A stretch of DNA of 64,000 bases from Enterococcus pingfangensis (lineage in GTDB: Bacteria; Bacillota; Bacilli; Lactobacillales; Enterococcaceae), in contig NZ_BJDP01000001.1 of assembly GCF_005405205.1 (NCBI RefSeq), forward strand, positions 1 through 64,000. Reading direction: 5' to 3'. The position numbers were made by a program, and so were the translations under genes. The notes beneath the pieces were generated by a model. The model did no database searches. It worked only from the letters and a program-made list of their open reading frames with translations, and was not told the origin of the DNA. This document shows positions 30,793-39,883 of this stretch, piece by piece; the stretch's first letter is position 1; each line of letters begins with the position of its first letter.

Positions 30793-30850
30793 AAAAAAAG
30801 CGGACACTTGCGAAATAGATTAGACTATTTTTTGCAAGTGTCCGCTTTTT
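30793..30850 (-). terminator. Terminator of glmS
   Basis: AAAAAGCGGACACTTGC and GCAAGTGTCCGCTTTTT are perfect 17-bp arms. The loop holds a second small hairpin, AAATAG with CTATTT. T runs exist on both strands; the minus-strand glmS gene ends just beyond it. Confidence 0.93.
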
Positions 30851-30853
30851 GAT

Positions 30854-32662
30854 TTATTCTACAGTAACTGATTTTGCTAAGTTACGTGGTTTGTCGACAT
30901 CATAGCCGCGTAATAAGGTTGCGTAATAAGCAATCAATTGTCCGGGGATAACAGAAACAAGCGGACGTAAGAATTGGTGAACGATCGGTAAAATAATTTG
31001 ATCGCCTTCTTTGCTCAATTCTTCTGAAACGATGACCAATGTATGAGCACCGCGGCTCTCTACTTCCCGCAGATTTCCACGAGTATGAGGAGCAGTCACT
31101 GCTTCAGTGATGATTCCGATAACCGGTGTGCCTTCTTCGACCAAGGCGATTGTTCCATGTTTTAGTTCGCCAGCTGCAAAACCTTCTGCTTGAATGTAAG
31201 AAATCTCTTTTAATTTTAGAGCAACTTCCATCGAAACATAATAATCTTCTGAACGTCCGATATAAAAAGCGTTCCGAGTCGTTGCTAAGTATTCTTTCGC
31301 CAATTCTTCGATCATTGCTTTTTCAGAGATCATGACATCCATCGCGTTGGCTGCGATCCCTAATTCTTTCGTTAAATCGAATTCTTTGGCTGCTACAATT
31401 CCTTTTGCTTGTCCAACAGCTTTAGCTAAGACAGTTAGTGCTGCAATTTGAGCCGTATAGGCCTTAGTTGAAGCCACCGCGATTTCAGGTCCAGCGTGTA
31501 ATAACATCGTGTAGCTTGCTTCACGCGATAAGGTAGAGCCTGCGACATTCGTTATTGTAAGTGCAGGATGCCCTAATTCGTTCGTTTTAACTAACACTTG
31601 ACGGCTGTCTGCTGTTTCACCGCTTTGAGTTAAATAAATGAAGAATGGTTTTTTTGAAAGGAGCGGCATGTTATAACCGAATTCACTCGACAGATGAATC
31701 TCAACTGGAATATCTGCTAAGCCTTCAATGATTTGTTTGCTTGCCCAACCGGCGTTGTTACTTGTACCGCAAGCAACGATGTAAATACGATCACTCGCTA
31801 ATAAGCTTTGTAATAAGTCGTTGTCGATTACGACGGTTCCTGTTTCATCAGTATATTCACTGATGATCCGACGCATCGTTGCAGGTTGTTCATCGATTTC
31901 TTTCAACATGTAGTAAGGATAAGTACCTTTTTCCATATCAGAAAGATCGATTTTTGCTTCGTAAGGGGCACGTTGAATCTCATTGCCGTTTTCGTCTTCG
32001 ATCTCAACATGTTCTTTTGTTACGATGACCATTTCGCCATCATTGATCTCAACAAATTGATTGGTTTGTTCTAACATAGCCATTGCATCGCTGCAGACAA
32101 CATTGAAGCCGTCGCCTAATCCAATCAATAACGGACTTTTATTTTTTCCGACGTAAATCGTTTCACGATCATTTTTGTCGATCAAACCGAAAGCGTAAGA
32201 ACCGTGGATCTCTTTCAACGCTTTTCGAAAAGCGTCTTTAGTCGAAAGACCTTGATCAGCAAAATATTCGACTAAGTGAACAGCAATCTCTGTATCGGTT
32301 TCGCCATAAAAAGTATCATTTGCTAAATATTCTTCTTTTAAATCATCATAATTTTCAATCACACCATTATGAACTAATACAAAGCGCTTACTTTGTGAAG
32401 TGTGAGGATGAGCGTTTTCTTCACTTGGTTCGCCGTGAGTTGCCCAGCGTGTATGACCGATTCCGATTGTACCGTGAACGTCTTCGCCGATTTTGCCGGC
32501 TAACTCTTTGATTCGTCCTTGTGATTTGATCAAGAAATCTTCGTTTTGATCTGCTACAAAAATACCAGCAGAGTCGTATCCACGATATTCTAATTTCTCC
32601 AATCCATTAACTAAAATACTTGTTGCTTGCGCATTTCCTACGATTCCTACAATTCCACACAT
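30854..32662 (-). CDS. glmS: Glutamine-fructose-6-phosphate aminotransferase
   Basis: A 602-residue enzyme making glucosamine-6-phosphate from fructose-6-phosphate and glutamine, the entry step to amino sugars. The N-terminal glutaminase domain begins MCGIVG with the nucleophile Cys2, and has [11 protein letters not shown] near residue 70. Two SIS sugar-binding domains follow (for example CGTSNNAGW and SQSGETADS), ending in KSVTVE. It faces glmM and has its own terminator. Expression should be controlled by the ribozyme in the leader immediately upstream. Confidence 0.97.
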   Translation of the reverse strand: MCGIVGIVGNAQATSILVNGLEKLEYRGYDSAGIFVADQNEDFLIKSQGRIKELAGKIGEDVHGTIGIGHTRWATHGEPSEENAHPHTSQSKRFVLVHNGVIENYDDLKEEYLANDTFYGETDTEIAVHLVEYFADQGLSTKDAFRKALKEIHGSYAFGLIDKNDRETIYVGKNKSPLLIGLGDGFNVVCSDAMAMLEQTNQFVEINDGEMVIVTKEHVEIEDENGNEIQRAPYEAKIDLSDMEKGTYPYYMLKEIDEQPATMRRIISEYTDETGTVVIDNDLLQSLLASDRIYIVACGTSNNAGWASKQIIEGLADIPVEIHLSSEFGYNMPLLSKKPFFIYLTQSGETADSRQVLVKTNELGHPALTITNVAGSTLSREASYTMLLHAGPEIAVASTKAYTAQIAALTVLAKAVGQAKGIVAAKEFDLTKELGIAANAMDVMISEKAMIEELAKEYLATTRNAFYIGRSEDYYVSMEVALKLKEISYIQAEGFAAGELKHGTIALVEEGTPVIGIITEAVTAPHTRGNLREVESRGAHTLVIVSEELSKEGDQIILPIVHQFLRPLVSVIPGQLIAYYATLLRGYDVDKPRNLAKSVTVE

Positions 32663-32724
32663 AATGTTTTCCTACTTTCCTAGCATTATATGTTTCCGAG
32701 CTGTCTGACCATTTTTTTGTTCTT

Positions 32725-32835
32725 TTATAAAGTTTTTGTAATGATCTGTAGAGCACAGCTGCCCTGAAGCCACCCGCCGAATCCTTCGATTAACTTCTTC
32801 CTCGTCACCCTTGAAAGGGGTCTGGCGCTATCTTA
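32725..32835 (-). promoter_or_regulatory. glmS ribozyme riboswitch
   Basis: The minus-strand leader carries the glmS ribozyme core: the cleavage site A|GCGCCAGA (between 32829 and 32828), then GACGAGG, AATCGAA, TTCGGCGG and a closing hairpin CTGT...ACAG. Known glmS ribozymes self-cleave when glucosamine-6-phosphate binds, which destabilises the mRNA. Position, about 60-170 nt before the glmS start codon, and strand both fit. The 3' boundary is approximate. Confidence 0.92.
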
Positions 32836-32881
32836 TTGGTACGTTTAAGATTTTTTTGTTTTATTATCGGAAACAAGGACT

Positions 32882-32910
32882 AATATAATATAAACTTTCC
32901 GACTAGTCAA
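32882..32910 (-). promoter_or_regulatory. glmS promoter
   Basis: On the minus strand, TTGACT (32905-32910), a 17-nt spacer and TATATT (32882-32887). It would start the transcript about 45 nt upstream of the ribozyme cleavage site. Confidence 0.78.
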
Positions 32911-33092
32911 ATATTTTTTTATTTTTATCGAATTGGTATATATGTAATTTGTGAAAAAAGCTAAGAAGGTTGATTTGTTTCTGCGTTTCATCTATTAGAA
33001 GAATAGGTTAGAATGGAAGAGTATTATTTACAGAGATTCTGCTTGATAGGCGGAGTTGTAAGGAGTTTGGCACAAAAGAGGAGGAAATTTGA

Positions 33093-33380
33093 ATGAATCA
33101 ACTAGAGAATTTAACGGTCGGAGAATTACGTAAATTTTTAGCACAGCTGACGAATGATCCAGAAGTCACGGATGAAACCAAAATCTTTTTAGATACCGGC
33201 TGGGATAGCATCCAAGAAATCAGTCCAGATGCTTTGAGTATTGAAGCCGCACAAGCATTTAAAATTGAAGATCCTTTGACCCATGAATTTTTCGGCGGGT
33301 ATTCTTTATTGGAGAAAGCTGAAAAGATGAAAGGCGAAGGCCCGATAGAAAAAGTTTTAGTTATCCGCAATTTATATTAA
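33093..33380 (+). CDS. Hypothetical protein, 95 residues
   Basis: An acidic soluble protein of unknown function. No signal peptide, membrane segment or metal motif is visible. Features include MNQLENLTVGELRKFLAQL at the start, a stretch DTGWDSIQEI near residue 47 and FFGGYSLLEKAEKM near 80. The ribosome binding site AGGAGG lies just before the ATG. It precedes sppA by 115 bp on the same strand with no terminator between, so they may share a transcript. It looks like a conserved lactic acid bacterial hypothetical, but I cannot name a family. Confidence 0.72.
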   Translation: MNQLENLTVGELRKFLAQLTNDPEVTDETKIFLDTGWDSIQEISPDALSIEAAQAFKIEDPLTHEFFGGYSLLEKAEKMKGEGPIEKVLVIRNLY

Positions 33381-33495
33381 AATTCGGATTCAAGGTCATT
33401 TTCCGGCAAAAAACAGCTGTACGTTAAAGAGATATGTCCAAAAAAATCGGAAATAGGTGCATTCAAAAGTATTCGTACGAATGAGGAGGAAAACG

Positions 33496-34524
33496 ATGAA
33501 TAAAAGACGGTGGGCTGCTATTGGTATTGCAGTAATCTTATTGATTTTATCTGGGATAGCGTCAGCAGTCAGCAGCAAAAAAGACGAAAAAAAAGAACTT
33601 AGTCAAGTCAATGAATTATTGTATGGGACAAACGAAGTACAAGAAAAAACAGAAGAAACTGGCTCAAATAATCAAAAAATCGTCAAACTAGTAGTAGAAG
33701 GTGCAATTATTGATGATGGAACCAGTGGTCTGTTCTCGACTGGCGGATACAACCATGAATCCTTCATGCAACAATTGGCGAAGATCAAAAATGATTCTAA
33801 AGTCAAAGGAATCTTGTTGGAAATCAATTCTCCAGGAGGATCTGTGTATGAGACTGCTGAGATCACTCGTGCGTTGAAGGAGCTTCAAGCATCTAAGGAG
33901 ATCCCAATTTATGCTTCGATGGAAAGCCAAGCAGCAAGCGGCGGCTATTACATTGCGGCCAATTCGGATAAAATCTACGCGACTGAAGACACGATGACCG
34001 GTTCGATTGGGGTTATCATGTCTAGTATGAACTATTCCGGATTAATGGAAAAAATCGGTATCAGCGATACGACAATCAAGAGCGGTGCGTTAAAAGATAT
34101 TGGTTCCTCCTCGCGTCCACAAACAGAGGAAGACAAAGAAGTCTTGCAAGCTTTTGTTGACAGCATGTATGGTCGTTTTGTAAAAACAGTCGCGGAAGGA
34201 CGCGATATGAATGAAGCCGATGTGCGCAAGTTGGCGGACGGCAGAATTTATGATGGGGCACAAGCGGTCGAAAACGGCTTAGTCGATACACTTGGTTATC
34301 CCGATCAAGCGCTAAAAGCACTGAAGAAAGATAAAAATTTGAGTGATGCAAAAGTTGTTTCTTATACTAGCGGATCGACCAATTTTATGAATACTTGGCT
34401 AGGCAATAGTTTGGCAGAACTTCAAGGAATCAAACCTTCACAAGAAGAATTAGTCAGAAATATCGTTGAAAGTGTCGGTACGCCTCAAGCGCCTAAAGCA
34501 ATGTATCTTTACGGAGGTGAGTAA
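33496..34524 (+). CDS. sppA: Signal peptide peptidase SppA (S49 family)
   Basis: A 342-residue membrane-anchored serine protease that degrades cleaved signal peptides and other membrane peptides. One N-terminal helix spans about residues 6-25. The Ser/Lys dyad is S148 (ESQAASGGYY) and K200 (GALKDIGS), matching Bacillus SppA. NSPGG at about 111-115 is the usual substrate-binding strand. ATG 33496 is preceded by AGGAGG (33484-33489). The RDD gene follows 2 nt later, so they form an operon. Confidence 0.93.
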   Translation: MNKRRWAAIGIAVILLILSGIASAVSSKKDEKKELSQVNELLYGTNEVQEKTEETGSNNQKIVKLVVEGAIIDDGTSGLFSTGGYNHESFMQQLAKIKNDSKVKGILLEINSPGGSVYETAEITRALKELQASKEIPIYASMESQAASGGYYIAANSDKIYATEDTMTGSIGVIMSSMNYSGLMEKIGISDTTIKSGALKDIGSSSRPQTEEDKEVLQAFVDSMYGRFVKTVAEGRDMNEADVRKLADGRIYDGAQAVENGLVDTLGYPDQALKALKKDKNLSDAKVVSYTSGSTNFMNTWLGNSLAELQGIKPSQEELVRNIVESVGTPQAPKAMYLYGGE

Positions 34525-34526
34525 GT

Positions 34527-35072
34527 ATGAACGAAGAAACCAGCCAAAAACCGGCAGTTGGACCGGTGACACGCTTACTGGAAAAACAAAATCGGCGGCC
34601 GCAGTTTCATGATTATCCTAATTATTTCTATGCCGGTTTTTTGATTCGGTTGTTTGCTTATTTATTAGATTTACTATGTATTTCTGCGGTGACAGGGCTT
34701 TTGCTGGGTTTGCCCGCGAATTTATTTGGTTTGACAAAAAGCACTGAATTGTTAAGTGTATACGGATCGTTGACACTTCTGATTTATTTGGCGTATTTTA
34801 TTTTGTTGACAAAATTAAATCATGGACAAACGATTGGAAAAATGGTGTTTGGTATCCGAGTCATCTGCTTTACTGAAGAAGAATTAAGTTGGCAAACAGT
34901 TTTGATCAGAGAAGGGGCTTGCCGATTTGTTCTGCGTGGATCATTTTTTATGATTGGGTATCTTGTAACGATTTTTACAGCGAACAAACAGCACATCGGC
35001 GATTACTTTTCCGATACCAGTGTGGTAACCATAAACTTATTAGCAGCTAGAGAGGGCTTTATTAAAGAATGA
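34527..35072 (+). CDS. RDD family membrane protein
   Basis: A 181-residue integral membrane protein. The RDD signature is visible as RLFAYLLDLL near residue 41 with charged residues inside membrane helices. Helices lie at about 41-68, 78-98 and 127-150. Members next to sppA (Bacillus YteJ) have been linked to lantibiotic tolerance by controlling SppA. It sits between sppA and the TPR gene, overlapping the latter by 4 nt. Confidence 0.85.
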   Translation: MNEETSQKPAVGPVTRLLEKQNRRPQFHDYPNYFYAGFLIRLFAYLLDLLCISAVTGLLLGLPANLFGLTKSTELLSVYGSLTLLIYLAYFILLTKLNHGQTIGKMVFGIRVICFTEEELSWQTVLIREGACRFVLRGSFFMIGYLVTIFTANKQHIGDYFSDTSVVTINLLAAREGFIKE

Positions 35073-35992
35073 ATCCGATAGAATTTCCCAATAATGATCA
35101 ATATTATTTAGCGCTGGCCGAAGAAGCATTTTCAGCCGGCAACTATCAGCAAGCGTTAGAAAATTATCAACTTGCTTATCAAGAAAATCCTTCGCCGAAA
35201 CTCAATCGTTTGATCGCAAGTTTGGCGCTAGAACAAGGTGAATTTGCTGAGGCATTAGAATATGCAAATGAAGCAGCCGACAGTTATCTTGAAAATGCTG
35301 AAACAGTCGATTTGTATTTGCAGGTCCAAGCATATTCAAAAAATTTTTTTGCTGCGCGTGAATTTTTATGGCGGGCGCAAAAGGATCAGCTGCTGACCGA
35401 AGAACAAAACGAACTTTGGCTGCTGCGGATCGATGATCAAGAAGCGTTTTATCAAAGACAGCAGCAAACGTTACTTAAACAACTTGAGGAGCAACTTAGT
35501 CAATTACCAACATTAATGCCGATGGAGCAGTTGATGCTGGTCCGCAAAATCAAACAGCTTCCAGAAGAACGTTTGAGATCATTAGCTGAAGCATTCATGA
35601 TTGATCCTAAAGTAGCTCCGTTAGTTCGCAGCTATTTATTTGAAAGCTTGGCACGCGTGGGGGTTGCTGATAAAGTCCGCTATTTGACCATTCAGGCTGA
35701 GATCGTGGAGTTGTCACCAGCAGAGACTGGATTTGATGTAACTTTACAAACTGAGATTGAAACGCGGCTGGATGAAAAGCTGAGTGATAATGATCCGATT
35801 CTTTTAGCTAACATATTAGAACAAGTCAAGTTAGAAATGGCTTTTTTATATCCATTGCAGCCGGCTTATCTAAAGCCAGAAGCTTGGGCTTCCAGTTATC
35901 TAGCTGATTATTTGGATGAAGCAGAGGCGCTTGACGAAACGATCGAAGCAATCCGTGAAAAAATCAAGCAGCTGATGTTTGATTACCATTAA
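35069..35992 (+). CDS. TPR-repeat protein
   Basis: A 307-residue soluble protein with tetratricopeptide helices in the N-terminal third (YYLALAEEAFSAGNYQQALENYQLAYQENP, then EQGEFAEALEYANEA). The remainder is helical and rich in Glu, Gln and Leu, without a catalytic motif. TPR proteins generally act as scaffolds; no partner is evident except the cotranscribed sppA and RDD genes. It overlaps the RDD gene by 4 nt. The function is unknown. Confidence 0.82.
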   Translation: MNPIEFPNNDQYYLALAEEAFSAGNYQQALENYQLAYQENPSPKLNRLIASLALEQGEFAEALEYANEAADSYLENAETVDLYLQVQAYSKNFFAAREFLWRAQKDQLLTEEQNELWLLRIDDQEAFYQRQQQTLLKQLEEQLSQLPTLMPMEQLMLVRKIKQLPEERLRSLAEAFMIDPKVAPLVRSYLFESLARVGVADKVRYLTIQAEIVELSPAETGFDVTLQTEIETRLDEKLSDNDPILLANILEQVKLEMAFLYPLQPAYLKPEAWASSYLADYLDEAEALDETIEAIREKIKQLMFDYH

Positions 35993-36027
35993 AAAATGCC
36001 GATAGTAAAAGCTTTATATTTACATTT

Positions 36028-36033
36028 TATAAT
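36028..36033 (+). promoter_or_regulatory. Probable -10 element of tig
   Basis: TATAAT at 36028-36033, about 60 nt before the tig start codon. The -35 region is poor. Confidence 0.4.
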
Positions 36034-36095
36034 CAGTAGTGTAATATTTAATGGTATGCAAAATGCAAGTATATTAGTATTCGGAGGGAACAAAC

Positions 36096-37379
36096 GTGAC
36101 TGTAAATTTTGAAAAAACAGGCACCAATGATGGTGTGTTAACATTTTCAATTGAACAAACTGAGATTCAAAAAGGATTAACAAATGCATTCAACAAAGTG
36201 AAAAAAAATCTTAATGTACCTGGCTTCCGTAAAGGAAAAGTATCTCGTCAAGTATTTAACCGGATGTATGGTGAAGAAGCATTATATGAAGATGCGTTAA
36301 ACGACGTATTGCCAACTGCTTATGAAGCTGCTGTAAAAGAAGCTGGGATCGATCCAGTCGCTCAACCAAAAATTGACGTAGACAGCATGGAAAAAGGCGA
36401 ATCTTGGGTCATCAAAGCAGAAGTTACTGTAAAACCTGAAGTAAAATTAGGCGACTACAAAGAACTTGAAGTTCCTAAACAAGATGTAGAAGTAAATGAA
36501 GCTGACGTAGATGCTCGTTTGAAATCAGAACAAGAATCTCAAGCAGAATTAGTCATCAAAGAAGACGAAGCCGCTGAAAATGGCGACACAACTGTTATCG
36601 ATTTTGAAGGTTTTGTCGGAGACGAAGCATTTGAAGGCGGTAAAGGTGAAAACTATTCACTTGAATTAGGTTCTGGCTCATTCATTCCTGGCTTTGAAGA
36701 ACAATTAGTTGGTCACAAAGCAGGTGAAAGCTTAGACGTAACAGTTACTTTCCCAGCAGACTACCAAGCTGAAGATTTAGCAGGTAAAGAAGCTATCTTC
36801 AAAGTAACGATCCATGAAGTAAAAGCAAAAGAATTACCTGAATTAGACGATGATTTTGCTAAAGATGTTGATGAAGAAGTAAATTCTTTAGACGAATTAA
36901 AAGCAAAATATCTTGAAGAATTAACAAAACAAAAAGAAGAAGCCGCAAAAGAAGCAAAAGACGAAGCAGCAATCAAACAAGCCGTTGAAAATGCTGAAAT
37001 CGTAGACCTTCCGCATGTAATGGTTCATGACGAAGTTCATCGTTCAATGGATGAATTCCTAAACAACATGCAACGTCAAGGAATCTCACCAGAAATGTAC
37101 TATCAATTAACTGGTTCTACTGAAGAAGATCTTCATACACAATTTGAAGGCGAAGCTGAAAACCGTGTGAAGACAAACTTAGTAATGGAAACAATCGTTG
37201 AAGCGGAAAAAATCGAAGCAACAGAAGAAGATATCGCTAAAGAAATCAAAGAATTAGCAGATATGTATCAAATGCCAGAAGAACAAATCCGTCGTGTCCT
37301 AACAGAAGACATGATCGAACATGACATCAAAATGAAAAAAGCAGTTGAACTAGTAACTGGAACAGCCGTAGAAAAATAA
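36096..37379 (+). CDS. tig: Trigger factor
   Basis: A 427-residue ribosome-bound chaperone and peptidyl-prolyl isomerase. The N-terminal domain contains the ribosome-docking segment GFRKGKVSR near residue 43. The FKBP-type domain lies at about 160-245 ([13 protein letters not shown]...[13 protein letters not shown]), and the helical C-terminal arms are rich in Glu and Lys. It begins with GTG at 36096, after GGAGGG. Codon use is strongly biased, as for other abundant proteins. It is followed by a terminator, so clpX, its usual neighbour, has its own promoter. Confidence 0.96.
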   Translation: MTVNFEKTGTNDGVLTFSIEQTEIQKGLTNAFNKVKKNLNVPGFRKGKVSRQVFNRMYGEEALYEDALNDVLPTAYEAAVKEAGIDPVAQPKIDVDSMEKGESWVIKAEVTVKPEVKLGDYKELEVPKQDVEVNEADVDARLKSEQESQAELVIKEDEAAENGDTTVIDFEGFVGDEAFEGGKGENYSLELGSGSFIPGFEEQLVGHKAGESLDVTVTFPADYQAEDLAGKEAIFKVTIHEVKAKELPELDDDFAKDVDEEVNSLDELKAKYLEELTKQKEEAAKEAKDEAAIKQAVENAEIVDLPHVMVHDEVHRSMDEFLNNMQRQGISPEMYYQLTGSTEEDLHTQFEGEAENRVKTNLVMETIVEAEKIEATEEDIAKEIKELADMYQMPEEQIRRVLTEDMIEHDIKMKKAVELVTGTAVEK

Positions 37380-37432
37380 GTTTAGCGACTAGACTTTTTG
37401 TCTCTTAGTAGCGAAGACTAAATAAATTTTTA

Positions 37433-37467
37433 AGTATGCAGCATGAAACTATGCTGCATACTTTTTT
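37433..37467 (+). terminator. Terminator of tig
   Basis: AGTATGCAGCAT and ATGCTGCATACT form a perfect 12-bp stem with a 6-nt loop and six T residues. Confidence 0.95.
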
Positions 37468-37553
37468 ATGTCTTATACTCTTTTGGCAAAGATAATTTGG
37501 CCGAAAAGTGCTGGAAATATGAAGGTTTAGCTTGGTACGCAAAATAATCAGAG

Positions 37554-37582
37554 AAGTTCTCGGTTTTTCGAGAACTTTTTTC
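37554..37582 (+). terminator. Second terminator between tig and clpX
   Basis: AAGTTCTCG and CGAGAACTT form a perfect 9-bp stem, followed by six T residues. It lies 87 nt past the tig terminator and before the clpX promoter. Confidence 0.8.
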
Positions 37583-37615
37583 TTTAGAAATTCTTTCTAA
37601 ATTTCTTCGGATTCT

Positions 37616-37643
37616 TTGTCTTTTTAGGGCTTTATGTTATTAT
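37616..37643 (+). promoter_or_regulatory. Probable clpX promoter
   Basis: TTGTCT (37616-37621), a 16-nt spacer and TATTAT (37638-37643). No CtsR box is visible. Confidence 0.5.
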
Positions 37644-37700
37644 AGATAAAGACTGCAATCGTGGAAACACTTGTAGAGAAAGAAACAAGAGGTGAAAACC

Positions 37701-38948
37701 ATGTATGAGAGCACAGGCGCAGGTGAAACAGTCCGCTGTTCATTTTGTGGAAAGACCCAAGAAGAAGTAAAAAAAGTCGTTGCAGGTCCGGGTGTTTACA
37801 TTTGTAATGAATGTATCGACCTTTGTAAAGAGATCATAGATGAAGAATTCCATGAAGAAGCTATTCGTGAGTTTATTGATGTACCAAAACCTAAAGAATT
37901 ATTAGATGTTTTAAATCAATATGTGATTGGACAAGATCGTGCGAAAAAAGCATTGTCCGTTGCTGTGTACAATCATTACAAACGAGTAAATGCTGAAAAT
38001 GATGGAGTTGACGAAGTTGAATTGCAAAAGAGCAATATTTGTTTGATCGGGCCGACTGGTTCGGGTAAAACATTTTTAGCGCAAACTTTGGCAAGAACGT
38101 TGAACGTACCATTTGCGATCGCAGATGCTACTAGTTTGACTGAAGCCGGCTATGTCGGTGAAGACGTTGAAAACATTCTATTAAAGCTGTTACAATCTGC
38201 TGATTACAATGTTGAACGTGCTGAAAAAGGGATCATTTATATCGATGAAATCGATAAGATCACCCGCAAGAGTGAAAATGTCTCAATTACCCGTGATGTT
38301 TCAGGTGAAGGCGTTCAGCAAGCATTGCTTAAAATTCTTGAAGGCACGATTGCCAGCGTACCACCGCAGGGAGGACGCAAGCATCCGCATCAAGAATTCA
38401 TCCAAATCGATACAACAAATATTTTGTTTATCGTTGGTGGTGCGTTTGACGGGATCGAAACAATCGTTAAGAACCGTCTAGGCGAAAAAACGATTGGCTT
38501 TGGTCAAAACAATAAAAAGCTTGATGAAAACGAAAGTGTTATGCAGCAAATCATCCCTGAAGATTTATTGAAATTTGGGTTGATCCCAGAATTCATCGGG
38601 CGGTTGCCGGTTACGACAGCATTAGAAAAACTAACGACAGAAGACTTGGTTCGTATTTTGACAGAACCAAAAAATGCGTTGGTTAAACAATATCAAAAAT
38701 TACTTTCTTATGATGAGACTGAATTAACTTTTGATGCGGATGCACTGAACGCGATTTCCGAAAAAGCGATTGCTCGTAATACAGGTGCACGCGGGTTGCG
38801 TTCAATCATTGAAGATGTGATGATGGATGTCATGTTCGACATTCCTTCAGATGAATCGATTGAAAAAGTCATCGTTACAAAAGATTCTGTTGAGGGATCG
38901 GGTAAACCAATTATCAAGTATCACAACGATACAAAAAAAGCAGGTTAA
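37701..38948 (+). CDS. clpX: ATP-dependent Clp protease ATPase subunit ClpX
   Basis: A 415-residue AAA+ unfoldase that feeds proteins to ClpP. The N-terminal zinc-binding domain has CSFC and CNEC (about residues 11-35). Walker A is GPTGSGKT near residue 116 and Walker [11 protein letters not shown] near 177. The pore loop GYVGED and the IGF-type ClpP-contact loop (KTIGFGQ near 267) are present. ATG 37701 follows AGAGGTG; an in-frame GTG at 37692 is less likely. ysxC follows, as in most Firmicutes. Confidence 0.96.
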   Translation: MYESTGAGETVRCSFCGKTQEEVKKVVAGPGVYICNECIDLCKEIIDEEFHEEAIREFIDVPKPKELLDVLNQYVIGQDRAKKALSVAVYNHYKRVNAENDGVDEVELQKSNICLIGPTGSGKTFLAQTLARTLNVPFAIADATSLTEAGYVGEDVENILLKLLQSADYNVERAEKGIIYIDEIDKITRKSENVSITRDVSGEGVQQALLKILEGTIASVPPQGGRKHPHQEFIQIDTTNILFIVGGAFDGIETIVKNRLGEKTIGFGQNNKKLDENESVMQQIIPEDLLKFGLIPEFIGRLPVTTALEKLTTEDLVRILTEPKNALVKQYQKLLSYDETELTFDADALNAISEKAIARNTGARGLRSIIEDVMMDVMFDIPSDESIEKVIVTKDSVEGSGKPIIKYHNDTKKAG

Positions 38949-39002
38949 CGAATGAAGGGTTCACAAAGTAATTTGTGGACCCTTTTTGAAAGGCGTGGAA
39001 GA

Positions 39003-39599
39003 ATGAAAGTGCATAATGCAGAGATCGTCATCAGTGCGGTCTCACCTAAACAATATCCTGAAACTGAATTGCCTGAGATTGCTTTGGCGGGTCGCTCGAA
39101 TGTTGGTAAATCTTCTTTTATCAATACATTGATTGATCGCAAGAACCTGGCACGGACTTCAGGAAAACCTGGGAAAACTCAGACTTTAAATTTTTATTTG
39201 ATCGAGAATGCTTTGCATTTTGTCGACGTACCTGGTTACGGCTACGCGAAGGTTTCTAAGACAGAACGGGCAAAATGGGGCGAGATGATCGAGACCTACA
39301 TTACTACTCGCGAACAGCTGCGGGCAGTGGTCTCATTAGTTGATTTGCGTCATGATCCTAGTAAAGAAGATATCCAGATGTATGAATTTCTGAAGTATTA
39401 CGATATCCCTGTGATTGTGGTTGCGACGAAGGCGGATAAAATCCCGCGTGGAAAATGGAACAAACATACGAGCGCGATCAAGAAAAAACTAGATTTTGAT
39501 TCCAATGATACCTTTATTCTATTCTCTTCTGAAACAAAAAAAGGGAAAGAAGAAGCCTGGCAAGCAATTGAAGCTGCAATCGAAAAGGACCGAGCTTAA
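39003..39599 (+). CDS. ysxC: Ribosome biogenesis GTPase YsxC/EngB
   Basis: A 198-residue essential GTPase of large-subunit assembly. G1 is GRSNVGKS (residues 30-37), G3 is DVPGYG, G4 is TKAD and G5 SSE. The start is ATG 39003, where the family begins ([13 protein letters not shown]). An in-frame ATG at 38952 would add 17 residues unlike the family. It is 54 bp behind clpX. The last four residues (KDRA) and stop codon lie inside a 30-bp palindrome shared with the convergent small gene. Confidence 0.94.
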   Translation: MKVHNAEIVISAVSPKQYPETELPEIALAGRSNVGKSSFINTLIDRKNLARTSGKPGKTQTLNFYLIENALHFVDVPGYGYAKVSKTERAKWGEMIETYITTREQLRAVVSLVDLRHDPSKEDIQMYEFLKYYDIPVIVVATKADKIPRGKWNKHTSAIKKKLDFDSNDTFILFSSETKKGKEEAWQAIEAAIEKDRA

Positions 39600-39618
39600 G
39601 CTCGGTCCTTTTTTTTGT
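39583..39618. terminator. Bidirectional palindromic terminator shared by ysxC and the small gene
   Basis: A perfect 30-bp palindrome (39583-39612) centred on TTAA (39596-39599), with T runs beyond. The central TTAA supplies the TAA stop codons of both convergent genes, and each arm encodes Lys-Asp-Arg-Ala on its own strand. Confidence 0.93.
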
Positions 39619-39748
39619 CTGATGGTTCTATTTTTGGTTTTAAGAACTTTTGAATATCTTCGTCCTTCTGTACTTTTTTATCTGGATCAACTACAAAAGA
39701 TTCAAATAATTTATCCAAATCATCGGTTTTTTCAAATTTTAAGCCCAT
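39596..39748 (-). CDS. Small protein, SPJ_0845-like
   Basis: A 50-residue highly charged cytoplasmic protein (starts [18 protein letters not shown], ends KKKDRA). It resembles the short SPJ_0845-type proteins of streptococci and enterococci, whose function is unknown. The start at 39748 is chosen because GGAGGTG lies 5 nt upstream on the minus strand; an in-frame ATG ten codons earlier has no such site. It converges with ysxC, and the two coding regions overlap by 4 bp at their stop codons. Confidence 0.75.
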   Translation of the reverse strand: MGLKFEKTDDLDKLFESFVVDPDKKVQKDEDIQKFLKPKIEPSDKKKDRA

Positions 39749-39883
39749 TTGAGCACCTCCATTTTTAAGTTTTAACATAATTCATTATAGTATACAATTT
39801 TTTAAAACTTAGTAATCAATTTTATAGGGATTTTTTAATCTTTACGATATAATTATAATAGATAAATAGGAAAGGGGAAGGCA

